DNA of 64,000 nt from Marisa cornuarietis (GCA_004794655.1 SMMW01000182.1:62001-126000), one strand, 5' to 3'. Positions 1 through 15,315 are shown, counted from the stretch's first letter. The notes: generated from the sequence alone by a model not told the origin. Made by a program: numbers and translations.

Positions 1-3000
1 CGGAGGAGTGGTGGTTGTGGTGGTGGTGGTGGTGGTGGGGAAAACAGCGCAGACGGCGACGGGTCTCCAGCGAGTGTGAAGCTCCAGTTTTCTCCCACAT
101 CTCATCGGAGACATCCTACGGTAGCCTGTACGTTGTCAGGTAAGACGGAAGCCTGTCCCCCCTCCTCTCCTCCACACACACACACCCTGTCTGCCATCAT
201 GCGTGACCTCGTGCCGCTAGACTGCACTGCACTTCGTTTGATCCGTCCCGTGTCCGTGCTCGCCTCATCGACGGCAACGCTTGTCTGACTCCCCATCCCA
301 TGCCACCCACCCAAACAACGGAGACGGGGGAGGAGGAGGGCCGTGAGGCAGGGTGCGGTAGAGGATTGGAGACCTGAGCATCACTTTCTTTGTTACGAAG
401 CATAGCCGATGTGGCCTAGTGACATCGTTGATTGGGTCACGCACATACACACCTGCACTACTTTATGTCGTCCCGTCCGGGTGACGGATTTGCTTTTGGT
501 TTTGTGTTTCTTTCAACAAACTGTAATACCACACATCCCAAAAGATGCAAACAAGACAATGAAGATAGTCACGTATTTACAACCTTTTCTAGTGTGGTAC
601 CTTTCTTCATCACATGAAATAACATTCACATCATCACCCACCCACCCACCCACTCCAAAAAAAAAGAACTTATAATCTAATGACATGGTTCACGCAGTGA
701 GCATCAGGAATTTACGACCAATTCAGCAGCAGTTCCTTTTGGCGTCACTAATCGTTCGTTTATTATGTTTACTAAAAGGGTTAGAACAAAAATAGTAAAA
801 TTAATTTTAAAAAAAATACTTTGAAATGGGTTGGCGTAACCTTGATTTGGATTTACTGCACAGAGGGGAGAGCAGATGGGGTCGAGTATCAAGCGTCGGC
901 GGGGTTACACGGGGCTGTCGTGGGTGGTGCTACATGTAGCAGGTACATCCCCCCCACCACCATCCCACATACACACACACACACTTTTCTACCTCCATGC
1001 TTAGAATTCAGCAACGTGTCTTCATCTCCATCCAGCGCGTTGTCTTCCTCCGAGATGGCACTTTTTTTTTTTTTTTAATATTTCGAACGGGAATCTCATA
1101 CGTTTTGCCGGATCACCAACGCAGCCTTGAAATTGTTCACTGACCAGAAATGCGCCCATACCTTTTGGACGCCAGTCCGCGGCAAGCAATGGTCAACAAT
1201 CCTTGTTCAGGCTAACAACGTTCCTGGATCTTTCAGTCCCGAGCAAAAATGAAGGTTGCTTTACTCAAATTTTCACGCTTGCTTTGATCTTTGTGGTTTC
1301 TGTCTGTGAGCACAAGTCTTCGGTAAAACGTTTCTTAATCGGACAATGCTTTAGTCGATGCCGTATGCTTAATTCGATTAGTCAAATTCTTAGTCAAAGC
1401 TATATCAGCCTCGTTTTCTTGACCAGCCAGCCAAGTGTTGGACTGCGCTTTCTCACCGTTCCATGTGACAAGCTCACATGGCTTGAGCGATCTTGTACAC
1501 ACAGACCAGGTAATGACCAGGAAATGACTGTTGGACTGTGTGCTCCAGAGCTGTGCTGGTCCCAGCAAACTCACAAGGTTCAGCCAAATTATATCTGCAT
1601 CAATCTGTGTAACTCAATGAAAGTCTCATCGTCTGCTTACAAAATGAAGTGGATTAATTTACATGAACAAGTCCTCACGTACTCCTTTTTGTGCAGAAAA
1701 TGTTAACGCTGAATGTGAAATATATTTAGCTGAAAGCTAGCTGATTTTAATAATAAAATCTTTTTCTATCAATAATTTGGAGACGACCACAAATGCCAAT
1801 AGACATCGAAAATACAAATCTAAAAGCTATCGTCAATCGGGCTTTAAAGGTCAAACTCCATCTGAGTGTCGAAGAGAACATTCAGCAACAGCACATTGTG
1901 TCCTGGTCAGTTTTCTTTTACCGAGGATTGCATATTTTCTCATCGACTTCAGCTTGTGCAAACGGTGCTATTTTTAGAAATACGTTTGTTTCGTCACTTC
2001 CTGTTTTCTCGACAAATCCAGGTGTGCTTAAAAAAAATATTAATATAAAATCTTTCATGCCTCTCTGTCATAAAAGACCACCGGAACATGTTTTTGTGAT
2101 ACTTTGTGCTCTGTTTCCAGTGATTTTCGCTGAGCGGTCGCGTGGTCCTATTTATCAAGTGGCGAAATCGTCATGGAGGCCCACCTAAATATATCAACTT
2201 GCCACCCGTAGGTTCCCTCTTACCTTAAGCTGTCGCGATAAGAACCAAGAGACAGGGGTTGTCACCTGTAAGCTGTACAAATACGTGTGAACATTTTACT
2301 GCCGCATGGGTTTTTTAACTGTCTTAATCTGCCGTCGCTCAGCAGTCGTTCTCCAACTCGATACAGTAGTTATTTTTCCTCTTACACAGGTTTCGCTCGT
2401 TGTCTGAACATGAGCAACAGAAGACTGCGTGTGAGACTCGGGACGCCAGAAGCGATTGGAGTACACCCCCAAAATACTTCAGTGCCGGAACTTGAGTTCA
2501 TCTCATTAACTGAAAGAAACACACGGGGTGAACTTTTACCTTAATCCAAAACTCGAAATAGAAAGCGAACAAAGTCTGTTTGCCCACGACGTGCGCAGAT
2601 GATCCAGTACACGCTGTTTAAGAAATCCCAGAAAATTCACAAAGCTGGCAAAAGTTTTCCCATTGTTCTTTGGTCCCTCTCATTCTTAAAAGAGCTGGGA
2701 GAAAAAAAGGCAGTCTTGCTATCTTTGCTTCGATTTCGGTAATGTTCAAACACGAGTGAGAACGGACTTATTTCGCGCAAATGCTGGAGAACTTGCTGAA
2801 CCACGTGACTCGAGTCAACAGTTGAGTGGCAGTGTATATTAGTTATTCAAAATGCCAAATGTACCTTGTTTATCTGAGTGGATACCTGCGCATTATAAAT
2901 GTACATCATCATCAGTTTTCGCAAACGTGTTAGGAGTGGGTGCATGCAAAGAAGTTTCTAAGGCGACATCTCTGCTAAGAGAATGAGTTCAGTCATGCGG

Positions 3001-6000
3001 TCAACGATGTAGTCCCATTCATTACATCACCGTCATGCCGTTTCGACCAACAACAGACCGCATATACGACGAAGGTCTCATGAGAAAACGACCAAACGAT
3101 GCATTTCTCACAAAAGTAACTTCGGCGTGTCAGTACAACGCTAATCCTAAACCATCCTCGTTTTCCACCGTTGGTCATAAAGTGCGGCCAAACTATGCTA
3201 CACGACGGACGATTAAAATTAAAGTTTTAGGGAATTTTAATGAGCTTATGTTAGTTTAGAAAATATTGCTGGTGAATGCTCATGAACAGAGTGAACTGCA
3301 CTGGATGTCTTTGATTGTCTACCGTGAAGGCAGAATATTTCACGTCAGCATTGTGTCTGTAGCTGACAGAATAATGTCATTGCCCGCTTAAAATTCACAT
3401 AATACGCAAAATGAAATCCCTTGGTGCGAATCTGAAAAAAAACTTCTTAAATTGTGTCTTTATATACAGATGTATATATATATATACACACACACACACA
3501 CTTGCTCACACTAAAATGCTAAGTGTACGATAAAGTTATGAGGGACAAGTTGTTTGCTACTGATGACGTGAAGAAATAGTCGTTGAAAAGTCACACAAAA
3601 CAGAACCTCCACCTGATAAAAAGCAAACAGCGCGCGCGCACACGCACACACACACACACGTGCTAACGTTAAAGGATTCAATTTTACTAACCAGAAGAGG
3701 GAAAAACACAACACATTGATAACAATACACAACATCAACTATCCATCAGTGTAAAAAGTAGCAACAAACCATCACGTGAGCCGATGTTGAGAAAGGCGTG
3801 GAGTCGAGCCCCTTCTGTCCATTCTCTTGTCAGTACAGATAGGTTTTCAATGCAAACTGATGTCCGTCCTTTATCCAGGACACAAAAGGATAGGCCACGC
3901 ACGCCAGCAAAACCCAGAGAACAACAGGCAGCCACAACAGCAGCAAGTGCAAGGTGCTGCACACGACGTCCAGAACTGTTGATGCCGAACCCTTCCCTCT
4001 CGTGAATAGCAGCATAATACGAATCTCAAGTCCACTGCATTATGCCGATATTCCCGAAAATTACAGGGCCTTCTTCGCCGTTCCTCCATGCACTCTCACG
4101 GGCGTCACGCGTTCTCATCACAGGACACACCATCGCCGTGACTACAAAACAAGCTCCACGCCATCAACTGAAAAAATGGGAAGGGGGGGGGAGAGATGAT
4201 AGGTGCTGATGGGGAAGGGTGTGAGACGTGCTCCACGTTATATATATATATTTTTTTGTACTGAAAATCATCATGTCGTAGGTCCCACCGTGTTTGCCGT
4301 AATAGGCCGTCAAGAGGGCTCCACGAAATACACCGCTTATCCCTGGTTCTATCTATCCTACACAATATTTCAAGTCTACATCGTGAAGTACCGAAGAAAG
4401 GAGAAAACTAAAGCTGAAGCGGATTCCGTTTTCGGACGCCACACATGCACCTCTGCCTGCTCAAACCATGAAAATTGGTGTTACCTGGCAACTTAAGGCG
4501 CCGCTGGTGGTATGACGAACATGACAGCAAGCCATGACAATCCTAGAATTTAGCAAAGCCAATTCCCCCCCCCACCCCCGCTCAGAAGTGGAGCACGAGG
4601 AAGGATGTCCAATGAAAAGTCCTTCCCACGTAACATGTGCACGTTTTGATTCAAAGACACTCTTTCCTGTCTGTTCCACCATTGAACAAAAGAAATGCCG
4701 CAACGTTGAAGTGATGGCCTGGAAGTTCCTGGACCTTGACGAATGTCGGGGGAATTGCAAGAGAGCGTGCAGTGCGGACATGTAACAGTACGTTTGGCTT
4801 CGTTTAGATGACTTTTACAGCTTTTTTTTCCATTCATGATAACAAAAGTTGGGCGGGCAGGGCTCCTCTGAATGGAAGGTCAGGCGGTGGTGTGTCCCCG
4901 TTAGGATTACACCAGCAAAGTTGTGTACATCGCCGCTATCGGTTCGAAAGATAGCAGTGGCCGTTATCGATGTGAACGGAACAAGTATTATTGTTATTAT
5001 TAATATCTGTGGAAGAGCCCTTGTTACTGTTTTAAAACACGATGATATAGCCGTTGATACCTACAGCAGAAAGAAGGATTCCGTATATTAAAAGAAAATA
5101 CAAAAATACTGCTGGTACACGCTTTACATGTTCTACATACATTTACAGAGAGAGAGACAGAGAGATGCGATAACCACTGTCATAATTTCATTGCTACGCC
5201 GAACGTCTCGCGAATAAAGACTACTTCAACCGTTAAGATCCTGTTTTTATTTGGCAGCAGTGCAAGCTGTTTTGTTGTCCACCATAGCTTTCACGGTAAC
5301 TGTCATCGCCACGTACAGTATTTATTATTACAATACGTCTTGCCGGCTATGTATGCTGCAGCGAGTGCGCTTATCTCACCGTGTGCGCATGCGTGCGTGA
5401 GTCCAACTCGATACTTTCTTCCTTGCTATGTAGCATGCAAGAAACACGTAGCACGTCACCTCCTTCAGCTTATTCGGGTTCTCTTCTTTTTCAGCAGACC
5501 TCTTGCCGTGTTCGCCATCTTGGATGCTGGCAGTGTCATCGTGACACAGCATTATAACCACAGTCACATCCCCCTCACTGTTGTCACTACTGTACACAAC
5601 CGAGGATTTTTTTTTTAATTTACCGACATTACTCGACTAGGAGCGTCAAACGTTTAGACTTCAAGCCCTTAGCTGCCACTATGGAAGTGAGCGATGAGGG
5701 CGATGTAAAGGATTCTACAAGAAGTGAGGCAGGTTTGTCAAGGGGCGTTAAGTGAGGAGTCACGAGTGTTTGTGCGTCCATCCCATCTTCTGTTCTCTTA
5801 TTTCGAAGGCTAGTGAAGGAAGCATTTTGCCAGGCTGCGTAAAAGCCCTACAAGATGAGTGAAAATAAACTGTCTACATCGATGTACATCAAAGACACTG
5901 AGTTTGCGGGAAGTTTCTGTCTAGCTCTTCTTCTTCTGCTAGGACAACTAATACTAGTTAACTGTGCACGTGGCCGCTTGATACCGTGGAGTTAAATACG

Positions 6001-9000
6001 GCCGTCACGACAAGGAAAATGCTATGTTTGCCACGGACACAAACATACATTAGATAAGGTCTATTTTAAGGCTAGGCCCGTTTCCTTAGGCTAAATTCGC
6101 CTCTGTCACTTAATGGCCTTCTTAAGCAAACAAATATCGTCGAACATGTGACCATGATTAGCAATTTGTTTTAATATATGTTCGTCAAGTAAAAATGTTC
6201 CAAACATAGTCAAATGTTTCACACATGTGAACAAAAATGTAGACGAAACTTTGCAACGTTTTCATATAATCTTCATGTAAAAACTTGATCAACGGTTGTC
6301 CATATTTGTCCAGTTAAAATGGCCGTTAAGCCCTCTAGCATCTCAAAAGGACGAAAGATGGCTCGATATTTACGTGAAAGTATGTGCCGTATGCACAAGA
6401 TGGCTGTTTATAATGTGACCATCAGAGGCATTGCTTATAACTTCCAAATGGCTTTCATACGTGATGTTTATTTACTGACAGTGTCTCCTATCTCTAACTT
6501 TATGCAGCTAATGGTTAATGGCGCCTGCAAGCTCGTTTATCCGTGGTGTCGTCACTAAGCTGTGGGGGTAAAGGTGCAATCAGACGGGTTACAGATCAGT
6601 ACTGACTAGCACAGCAGAAGCTGAACGAGTTTAAAACATTAATGACAGCAAAGAATTGTTAGTTGTGAGGGGAGGGGGGGTAGAGGAACCCATGTTTAGG
6701 GAGGAACTGCCAGCGATGTCTCCTTGTACGCAGGAATAAGACATGTAACAACACGGGAAGTGTGGCCGGCGCCAAAGATTGCGCGTCAGATTAAGTGCAT
6801 AAAAATGGGGGCCAAATTGCCACTCTGGGGCAACCCAGAGATTAAAAGCTCTGACCCAAGGGTTTTCACGCACTGGGACAACGTGCATACAAGCCCCACT
6901 CCATGGTCGTCAAGGGAAATCACCGCTGACTTACTCGCATAGTATTTAGTGGGGAAGCCTTCGTTCCCTCTTGTTTTCTGCGAAGACAACACGATAATAT
7001 GAAAACAAAATGATTTTTTTTTCTTTTTAACGCATATAACTGTGCAGTCGGATGACCCTTTTAATGCAAAGCCAAAAGAAAACAGAAAGGAAACGACATT
7101 GCGAACCGTGATCATGGGTCTCCGAGGTAGCTTCAAAGACAGTCAATGACCTCGGCAGTAAGTAGTAACACTATTCAGCTCATACTTACATGTTGGGATG
7201 TCAACAAGTTACTGTACAGATACTCCGCCTACCCGTACCCTCCTGAAGATCTCCACCCTTAAACTTTTATTACATCACCTCATGTCTAATGAAGACACAC
7301 GCAACCATAAACCACAAAGAATGATGGCTGGTCGGCTGTCTGTGTTCAGGTGAGGTCTCCCTATTCCTATCCTTTCATTATCTTAAGAAAAGTGGAGAAG
7401 ATGCCGCTGGGAAGGCAGGAGAGAGTAGAGGAAAGATGTGTGACGAAATGTTTATGCACACACGACTATAACCAAAGGGAAACATGCCAAAGAAAACGTA
7501 GAGAAAAACAGAACAGGAACATGACAGGCCACAAAAAAGGAGAAGCACAAGGTATTCTGATTGCTCAGAACGATGTCAATCGGCTGGAAACAGCCAGGTT
7601 TATTTTTAAAAATTATTTGAATTGGATATATCCTCTATATCCTCTCTTCACCCGTACCTTCTCTATTCCTTTTTGTGGTCCACTAGGCACTGGGGTGGAG
7701 CAGTAATGTCACGAGAATGTGAACAGCCACCATACACTTTCGTATTCTTTCTCTTCCTTTCTGAGGCTAAGCTGATTGCGTTGCCAGTGTAGAAAGTTCA
7801 AGGGTAGCAAATCACTTGTTTGAAGCAAACCTCACCAGTCCACGTGTAAATCTGACAAACTGTTGAGATACGCCAGTCCGGCATCCGTAACGTATGTTCT
7901 GTATAAACATCGCTAGCAGAAGACACGATGTCTTGGTCTCGGCAAAGGTTGGAAAACCTGCGGGTCGCAGACGTATCGGATAGCGTTCACAACAGCTCAG
8001 TACGTGACTCTACTCCCACCTGCTTGACTTGTCACGCTGCTGAGGCCCGTGCATGGGTGCTTCGCCACAAACGTCCATCGCCCTAACATTTACAAGTGAA
8101 ATTAAAGGCTCTGCTCTCGCGCTACGTCCGTGCCAGGTAACATTTTGACATTTACTTTTTTTTTTCTAAAGTTTGCAACCAGTCGTTTCACGAAAGTTCT
8201 TCTAGAAATCACAACAGGAACAGATCCTCGCGGATTTAAAAAAAAAAGGGGGGGGGCACAGTGCTATGAACTGCACCACGAACGTGGGGGCAACAGAAAT
8301 GGTGTCTCGTTCGCGGCACGACAAGATTCCAAGGAAAAGTACAGTTTAGTGAAGCAAAAAAAAAATAAATAAATAAAATCGAAGTAAAATGTAGAGCCAA
8401 AAAAAACGGGGAAGGCGGACTTCCAAATGAAGTAGACAGAAAATAATCTGTAAACAAAGTGTAAGCCCAATAAACGAGTATCATTGCTAACACACCTGCT
8501 GGCCCTTGTAAAAGTAATGACTATGATGTACAAGATTCATTTGCAAAGCAGGTCAGCGTTGTTGCATTTTCTGAAGCGTGTGGAATCTTAGAAATGTAAA
8601 ATGTCAGAGACAATAATGATTCGCTTGAAAAATGTGCAGTTCGAAAGCAGAAAAAAACCTCGGTTTTATATTGATCATCATCACATCCAGCTAAAGAAAA
8701 AATGGGAATATAGCCTTACCTCCAAATAAATCATAAGGTTTCTATTTGTATTTACGTTACTCACTCTAAATACTTGTTTTGTACACAAGTTTCCGGCAGT
8801 GTTTGCACTTTGCCTCACCACTCACTACCTACATAAGCTTCTTACAGCAGTCAACCCTTGCCTCACTACCTCAGTTATCACCCTGCGATACTCACTTTCG
8901 GCATCGATAGTCATCATGTCAGCTGTCCTCCTCTTAACCATCATTTTGTGAAATGTTTGAGTTTCCGTGGGCTATGTAATCCGGTAACCGTTCAAACGCC

Positions 9001-9349
9001 TTCTAAGCCAGGGAGATTAAAGCCAGTGAGACAAGCACTGCTCATTGGAATCGCTCAGTCTCCGTCCACTCTCTGAAACTCTATATGCCAAGCAACACTG
9101 ATTTGCCGGAAACAGCAATGTGTATGCGAGAATTGATTAGTTAGTGTGTGGAAAGGATGACCATTTCGGTCCTAGCTCATGCAGCAACATCCCTCGTAAC
9201 CCAGGTTACGCCAGATACCACAGGTAAAATGACAACGAGCAAGAACGTCTATGTACGCTCACAGGAATTTCAAGTATGGCCTGAGGCCAGGTGTATTGCG
9301 TGAGGTAAAATCTGTTTCAGCGGCAAACTGTTAACAATACATCTAGGAC
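1..9349. other. Non-coding stretch, no gene supported
   Basis: It holds short poly-A/T runs, a (TA)n(CA)n tract at about 3474-3501, a CG/CA tract at about 3629-3660 and an AG tract near 5147. Scattered short frames lack splice logic or recognisable motifs. Confidence 0.5.
8..38. repeat. (GGT)n tract
   Basis: G-rich triplets at the left edge. A similar (GGT)n tract lies at about 24268-24300. Confidence 0.85.
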
Positions 9350-9455
9350 GTCATCGCCGACTGACAAGCCTCGGTTAACTTGAAGTCATCACACACTGAC
9401 AAGTCTCGCTTAGTCTCACGTCACCAGAGATTGACACGTCCCGATTAGTCTCGTG
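9350..9455. repeat. Three-copy 35-bp minisatellite
   Basis: Three units of 35, 35 and 36 bp follow each other, sharing the pattern GTCAYC…TGACA.GYC.CG.TTA…. They start at 9350, 9385 and 9420. The units are diverged from each other, which speaks for an old array. Confidence 0.65.
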
Positions 9456-10892
9456 TTTCAACAATATGCGTGGGTGCGTTCTGTAAAAACAACACCGACT
9501 GCCTCTCATCCTGATGACAAAGGTGAACGGGAAGGGGGAGAAGGTAAGTGATGCCCCTTCTCTCCAAACGTCTGCTCTGCTAACGGTCCTGCAGGGGGTC
9601 GCTAAGAGTATAAGAACGCATCAAAGGACCTAGCCACTATAGTGTTATGTTCAAATTTCGCATCACTCTAGGATCCACCATTAAGTTCGTCGTACAGGTG
9701 GTGATGTTCTTTCTTTTACCTCTTGGCACAGCTTCTTTTCCTCGTCTGTATGTGTACAGGTAATGCATTCGCGCGCACGCGCGTGCGTTTGTTGTAGAAC
9801 ACGCGTAAAGCAAACGCACTTCGTTCAACAGTCCACTGCCCCTGACAAACTTCCTCAAGACATTCTGACCAAGAGGTTTGAAACTAGGAAGAACCATCCT
9901 TGCATTTAGGAACGACGACAGCAACGTTGTGTGTGAGGAGGGGAGGGGGAGAAATGAAATTATGCCCGCGAAAGGTTAATTCCTGGGGGTAGTAGTTAAC
10001 GACAAATCTGCATCAAAAATCCACAGAAGAGGTGTGTTGTGATTAGGGAAGCAGTTATGCAGAAAAGTGAGTTCTGCCATTGCCTTGAGCAAATGATCAA
10101 GGTAGCAAGTATCTGAGTAATGCGACACAATCTTTCGCCCTCTGTGGTGACTCTTATACCGGGCAGCAACCCAAATTTACAGTTCGTTTAGATAAATATG
10201 TAACCTGAGGAAAAAACGTGTACTTAACTCAATCTGGTTTCCATCTTCCCTAAAAAAAGGAAAAATTCTCCGGCAAAGTGAAGACCAAAGTCTCTTGTTC
10301 GAACATTTACATCATCATTGAGAGGCCAACCAGCAGCACACGACGATGGCTGCCAAGCCGCAAACAACGATAGTGTTCATCTTCATCTCCCAAACATTCC
10401 GGGTGAAAACACTGCAGGTCTAATCCTTGATCCAGCTAATGCGGCTCACACATGTACTTCTATGGATCTGTGAACTGAGAGAAACGTTCTCCCCCACTCC
10501 CCAACTCAACGCACACCGATTTCCCTATTCCAACCCTGCTCCGTCCGCACCATAGCCACCACTCATGCCTTTCTTAATAAACCTGGCAGCCTGACTACGA
10601 CATACCCTGAGAACTAGAACACCCTGTGAACGAGTATAACATTGTGTCGGCCAGGGATTGGAACAGCGAGAAACTCCGCAAGCGTCAATCTACAGCAGTG
10701 TTTCCCCATCCATAAAATGCAGTGGGTTTATTTTAGACCCACTTTTAAAATTATAAGGGATGGGGTGGGGTGTTCGAACCCTCGGTTAACATTGCTTAAG
10801 TTTCTAGACACCCGTATGATGATTTTTATTTATTTATTGAGCACCAAACCACACTATCGAAGACGGCCTCAGGGCGGTCTACATACACAAAA

Positions 10893-10895
<3 letters not shown>

Positions 10896-10951
<56 letters not shown>

Positions 10952-11060
10952 GATCAGTAGATATCAAATGCGTCTTACAAATTCATTTACCGTGATTCAC
11001 ATCGTAACTCTCTCTCTCTCTCTCTCTCTCGCACTCACTAACACACACACACACACACAC
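10896..11060. repeat. Compound (CA)n - (CT)n - (CA)n microsatellite
   Basis: A 52-bp CA run (10896-10947) is followed after 60 bp by a CT run and a second CA run. Confidence 0.95.
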
Positions 11061-14000
11061 CGCCGTTTTATCGACCAGTCGCTGGAGAAAAGTACACATC
11101 AACGTGCATGTGTTAATCTTATCGCCAACTTGATCCCTGATGTCAAGGAACTGCTTTAATTATTAGGGACACGTTTTAATGCACGAAAAACTGTCGTTTA
11201 CATTCGAAGGCAATTAATTATGAAATATTAGTTTTTATGTTTATGTTTGGTTCATGACACAATGTAGTGTGCGACGTGACCGCCAGCCTAAACTCTTTCA
11301 CGGTTTTATACACTGGTTTACATTTTCAGGCCCTGTTGGCACAGTAGGGACGAACAGGACACTACTGTTTATAAAAGAACATGGTGCAAATGTCGACAGT
11401 CGACAGTCCACCTACGTCAGCAACAGCGACCTTAGCAGGGCCAGAGACTGCAACCACCAACAAGCGACAGCCACGCGCTTGTGTTTTATGTCAGCGGGTG
11501 GATAAGTGAACGAGAGAGGAGGTAGGGGAGGAGAAACCACTTATACTTCGGAGTTAACAACTGCCGCTGCAATAAAAGGTACCACAACGAACAAGTTCGA
11601 AGGTCACGATGAAGACACTTCAAAAAAAAAAGGGGGGGGGGTTGGCTTGCAGGCCACAGCGCGAGAGAACGACAGACCGCGGATGGACGGATGGACAAAC
11701 AAACGCACATGCACGGATTCGAAGTACTTGTGTGTGTGCGTGTGATGCATCGAGAGAATACGCTCCCCTCCATCACATGCAAAGCTCACTCGTCCTTAGT
11801 CGTTAAAAGGAACAATGGAACGAGAGATACCTGGGAAGGTAGCTTGCTTACAAACGTGACGACGACAATGTACTCCAGACGGAACCTTGCGCTCCAGGTG
11901 GGTGTTTCAGGTAATATAGCACCCTTCTCTTTCTCTGCACGCGCACGCAGCTGACGGCAGGTCCATTCATGTGCTCGTTCCAACACCCGATCTTGACAAC
12001 GCACACGACATGGACCCGCGATATTCCTCCGCCGGTCAAAATGTCTAAAACTTGAGGCGCGTTTTGAGAGGCCGTCAATAAGCCGCCGGTGGCGACAGAA
12101 AATATGATTAACAGCGGCTTTTCCAAGGTGACTCGGTGCTTCTTACCTGCGTCTAGACCGAACAACATCATAGCACTTCCATTGTTTCAAAGAGGTGTAG
12201 GACAATAAAGAATAAACCAACCAAAGCTCTTTCGACCTGTAGTTTGGCTTCTCTGGTAAAAACAAATGAATATTTATGCCCGTGTTAGCGGTGGCAAAAA
12301 TAGCTAGTGGTGACAAGATTGTAGCACTGTTTGGGGTGAAAACCACAGCAGTAAATTAGGAAACAGAGGATATCTACAACTAAATGAAAGAAAGACAAAC
12401 AAACAAAGGAATAAATAAAATAAGAGTTCAGACAAACCCGCTATACGTCGATTCTTCCAGTGAAACAGCGGAAAGTAAAACCTCCAAGTAAGGTCGAAGC
12501 TAAAATACAGTTCGTTATATGTTCGCCCCCTTCTGGGACTGGGTTGTACAATTTTCATTTCAACGAGCTAATGACCAGTCCGTAAAACTGTGCCCGTCGT
12601 TTCTTAACCACGACTGTAGTAGCCAATCACCTGGGGTAACCGTGTGATTTACCTGCACTGCAGAGACTTTTCAAATGGTAAACCACGAAGATGTGCAACA
12701 CAAACAAGGCCGTCAGAAATCACAGTTTGCTTTATACAGAGACAACAGAAGTGATAAATATGGCGTCTGCGACCTGTGACTTTGGCTGGAACGACGTTAG
12801 CTAAATCATCAGTACGGTCACGTGACGAGGAGAGGAAGAAAGGAGAATAGACCTTGCACTGGGCGGGGACAGACGGTCTGGCCTTCAGAAACCCTCACAA
12901 CAAGTGTGATAAGTGGAGGGACTGTTCAAATCGCCTTGTAACTCTTTCAGCTTTGTACAATGTCTACTGTACTGAAGAATGCGTTTCCTTGTGGGACAAC
13001 GCGACTGTTTCACTTCCAATGCTTGTAATACCATGCTCTCAGAATATGTCACAACAGTGACAACTACAAATTCAACCATCACCACTATACCAGAGGTCGG
13101 CACAGACTCGTATTGAGCTTGTACTAAAGGCCTTGTTTGACACAGCCTTGTAAAATAAGAGACAGTGTTCAGTCACTAAACAGAAAAACTTACATCATCA
13201 AATCTGGCATCTTTTCAGTGTGAAAAGTAGATCAGTGTCAATACATACAAAATATGAAGAAAGAATGTTCTTGCATAAACACATTACAGATCCAAACAAG
13301 CTTGTAGAAAAGAACATCATGACAAAAACAATAAATAAAATTCATTAGAAAAAATAGATAGTAGAATAAGTCAGTTTCGTTGGTGCCAGACAATGACAAG
13401 GCTTCAGAAGAAAAAATTGTCATGTGTGAGCTATACAGAGATGATCACTGCCTTGTTTTATTTGTTATACCTATCTGCTGTTATCCATATGCAAAGGACA
13501 GAGAACAACTGTAGAATTTCAGATTCTGTAATGTAAATGTGAAAAAGTGTAAAGGCTTTGTAATGTAGATCCAATGCAAACAAACCAATGTTTAAATGAT
13601 GTGGCGTGTTTAAAAGAAAATGGGAAGGCAGCGGACAATTAAAGTAAAAGAAATGAAAACAAGCTCAATACGGTGTTGTTATTTATAGGAATACAAGCAC
13701 TATCCAGAAAATGCATACACACTGATGGCCTTCTGAAAAGATTCTCCATGGTGACATGCACTTGTTTCATAGGTATGGCCACCAAAACAATATTTACAAG
13801 CGTTACTGATTACTGTGTAGTGTGGCTGTTGAGGAACACAGAACAACAATGATATTTTTATGTCTGTGATACAGACTCCAGGTTTTCTGGCCACAGCCAC
13901 ATAGATCTAGGTTTTGCAAATGCAGAAATGGTTTTCAACGATGTAAATGTTGGAGGTCAGCATTTTTACCAAAGTCAATATATATCAGACGGTCACTACG

Positions 14001-15125
14001 GTCAACTGTGCTTTCAAAAGCTGGATACTGCTGGAGTAATAATTGCACAGTGCCAAAAGGCAAAACAAATATTAATGCCTGGAACAATTAGGGTGTTGAG
14101 GGGGACAGCCATCTTGGTGAAGCACGCTGAGCACAGATGGGACAAGATGTGTTGGATATGCAGTATCCATCATTGATAAGGACTTATATGAAACAATTGA
14201 CTTTTCAGGCTGCATTTGGTTTAAACAAAAAACATTAGTGTCCGCTTTCCTTTTCCAATTTTTTAATGTTGCTCAAAGAAAGTTTTGTCTTTTTGACTTA
14301 ATGGTCAGCTGCAGTTTGCAAACTTTAACGACCATTCTCATGATAACCATAACAGTTTGAAGTCGTTTTTCATCGTCTGCTTCATCTATCTCGACATCTT
14401 TATCTGGTATTGTGGTGTCTGAACCCTTTCCTTCCTCAGATATAAACATGTCTGGCTTAGTACTTCAAGACTATGAAAACTTGAATATTATTCTAAACTA
14501 CTGGAGCAGAATAAATTAAGGTCTTCCAAGGAATCTGATACACCGCACCGACCGCCGGACATTGAATACATGCATAGCGTGGAGCGGACACCACTCTGAC
14601 GTAGCGCGTTATTCGCGCGCTGGAGCGAGATTTTGCAGGGCTTGCTGACTACGGGTGCAAACCCCGCCAAATTTGAAATAAGATAATAAATAAACGGATG
14701 TTTTTCAAGCGCTAAAATTTACAGAATATATTTAAATTGTCTCTACCTACCAGAATCTTTTTATTACTCGGACCACTCGGGTAGTCTTTAAAAGGAACGA
14801 CGTGTTGATGCGAAATGTTCATAAACTACTGGCTGGAGTTCAGTCAACGGCAAATCGGTACTACATTGTGTGATCGGCTGTATGCATTAATTCAAATGTA
14901 AAGTAGGAAGGCAGGGAAGGTATGGAAGTGAATTGTTTCCAGAAAACAACTCAAGTGTGTATGGGGGAAAGAAACAGCGTCCCCAGCCGTAACCAGCATC
15001 AATAACGACGCTGATGAAGATGATTATAATTAAACGTTTTACTAAGACTGATTAACAGAAAGCACAAGTTACCGCCCCGACTTGACTGCTATCTTCTGTT
15101 AGACAGATAACGACTCCCTTCCATT

Positions 15126-15179
15126 CCCCCCCCCCCCCACACACACACACACGCACGCGCGCGCGCGCACAGACACACA
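15126..15179. repeat. Poly-C, (CA)n and (CG)n tract
   Basis: Thirteen C are followed by CA and then CG dinucleotides. Alternating purine-pyrimidine CG/CA sequence like this can adopt Z-DNA. Confidence 0.9.
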
Positions 15180-15307
15180 TGGAATGGGTAACTGTGGAGT
15201 TCAGAGCATATTCTGGTTCTAACAGCATGAATTCACAAATTCTAATCATGCATTATTCTGCGATAACGATGCGGCCTCCGCCTCTTTTACTTGTTTGTGG
15301 TCCCGAG

Positions 15308-15315
15308 TGACGTCA
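15308..15315. promoter_or_regulatory. CRE-type palindrome
   Basis: A perfect TGACGTCA in a GC-richer stretch (15.27-15.65 kb). The same octamer occurs at 22853-22860 and 23855-23862. No gene start is visible beside any of them. Confidence 0.3.

Noticed and set aside
1203..1706. 167-codon plus-strand ORF
   Set aside because: No conserved motif, low GC3 and no splice context. One or two ORFs of this length are expected by chance in 64 kb.
9350..9455. CRISPR-like array
   Set aside because: Only three diverged contiguous units without spacers, in an animal genome. It is a minisatellite.
13700..14176. Overlapping open frames on both strands, some Cys/His-rich
   Set aside because: Frames are broken by stops and give no consistent family. 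A degraded repeat is possible but not demonstrable by eye.
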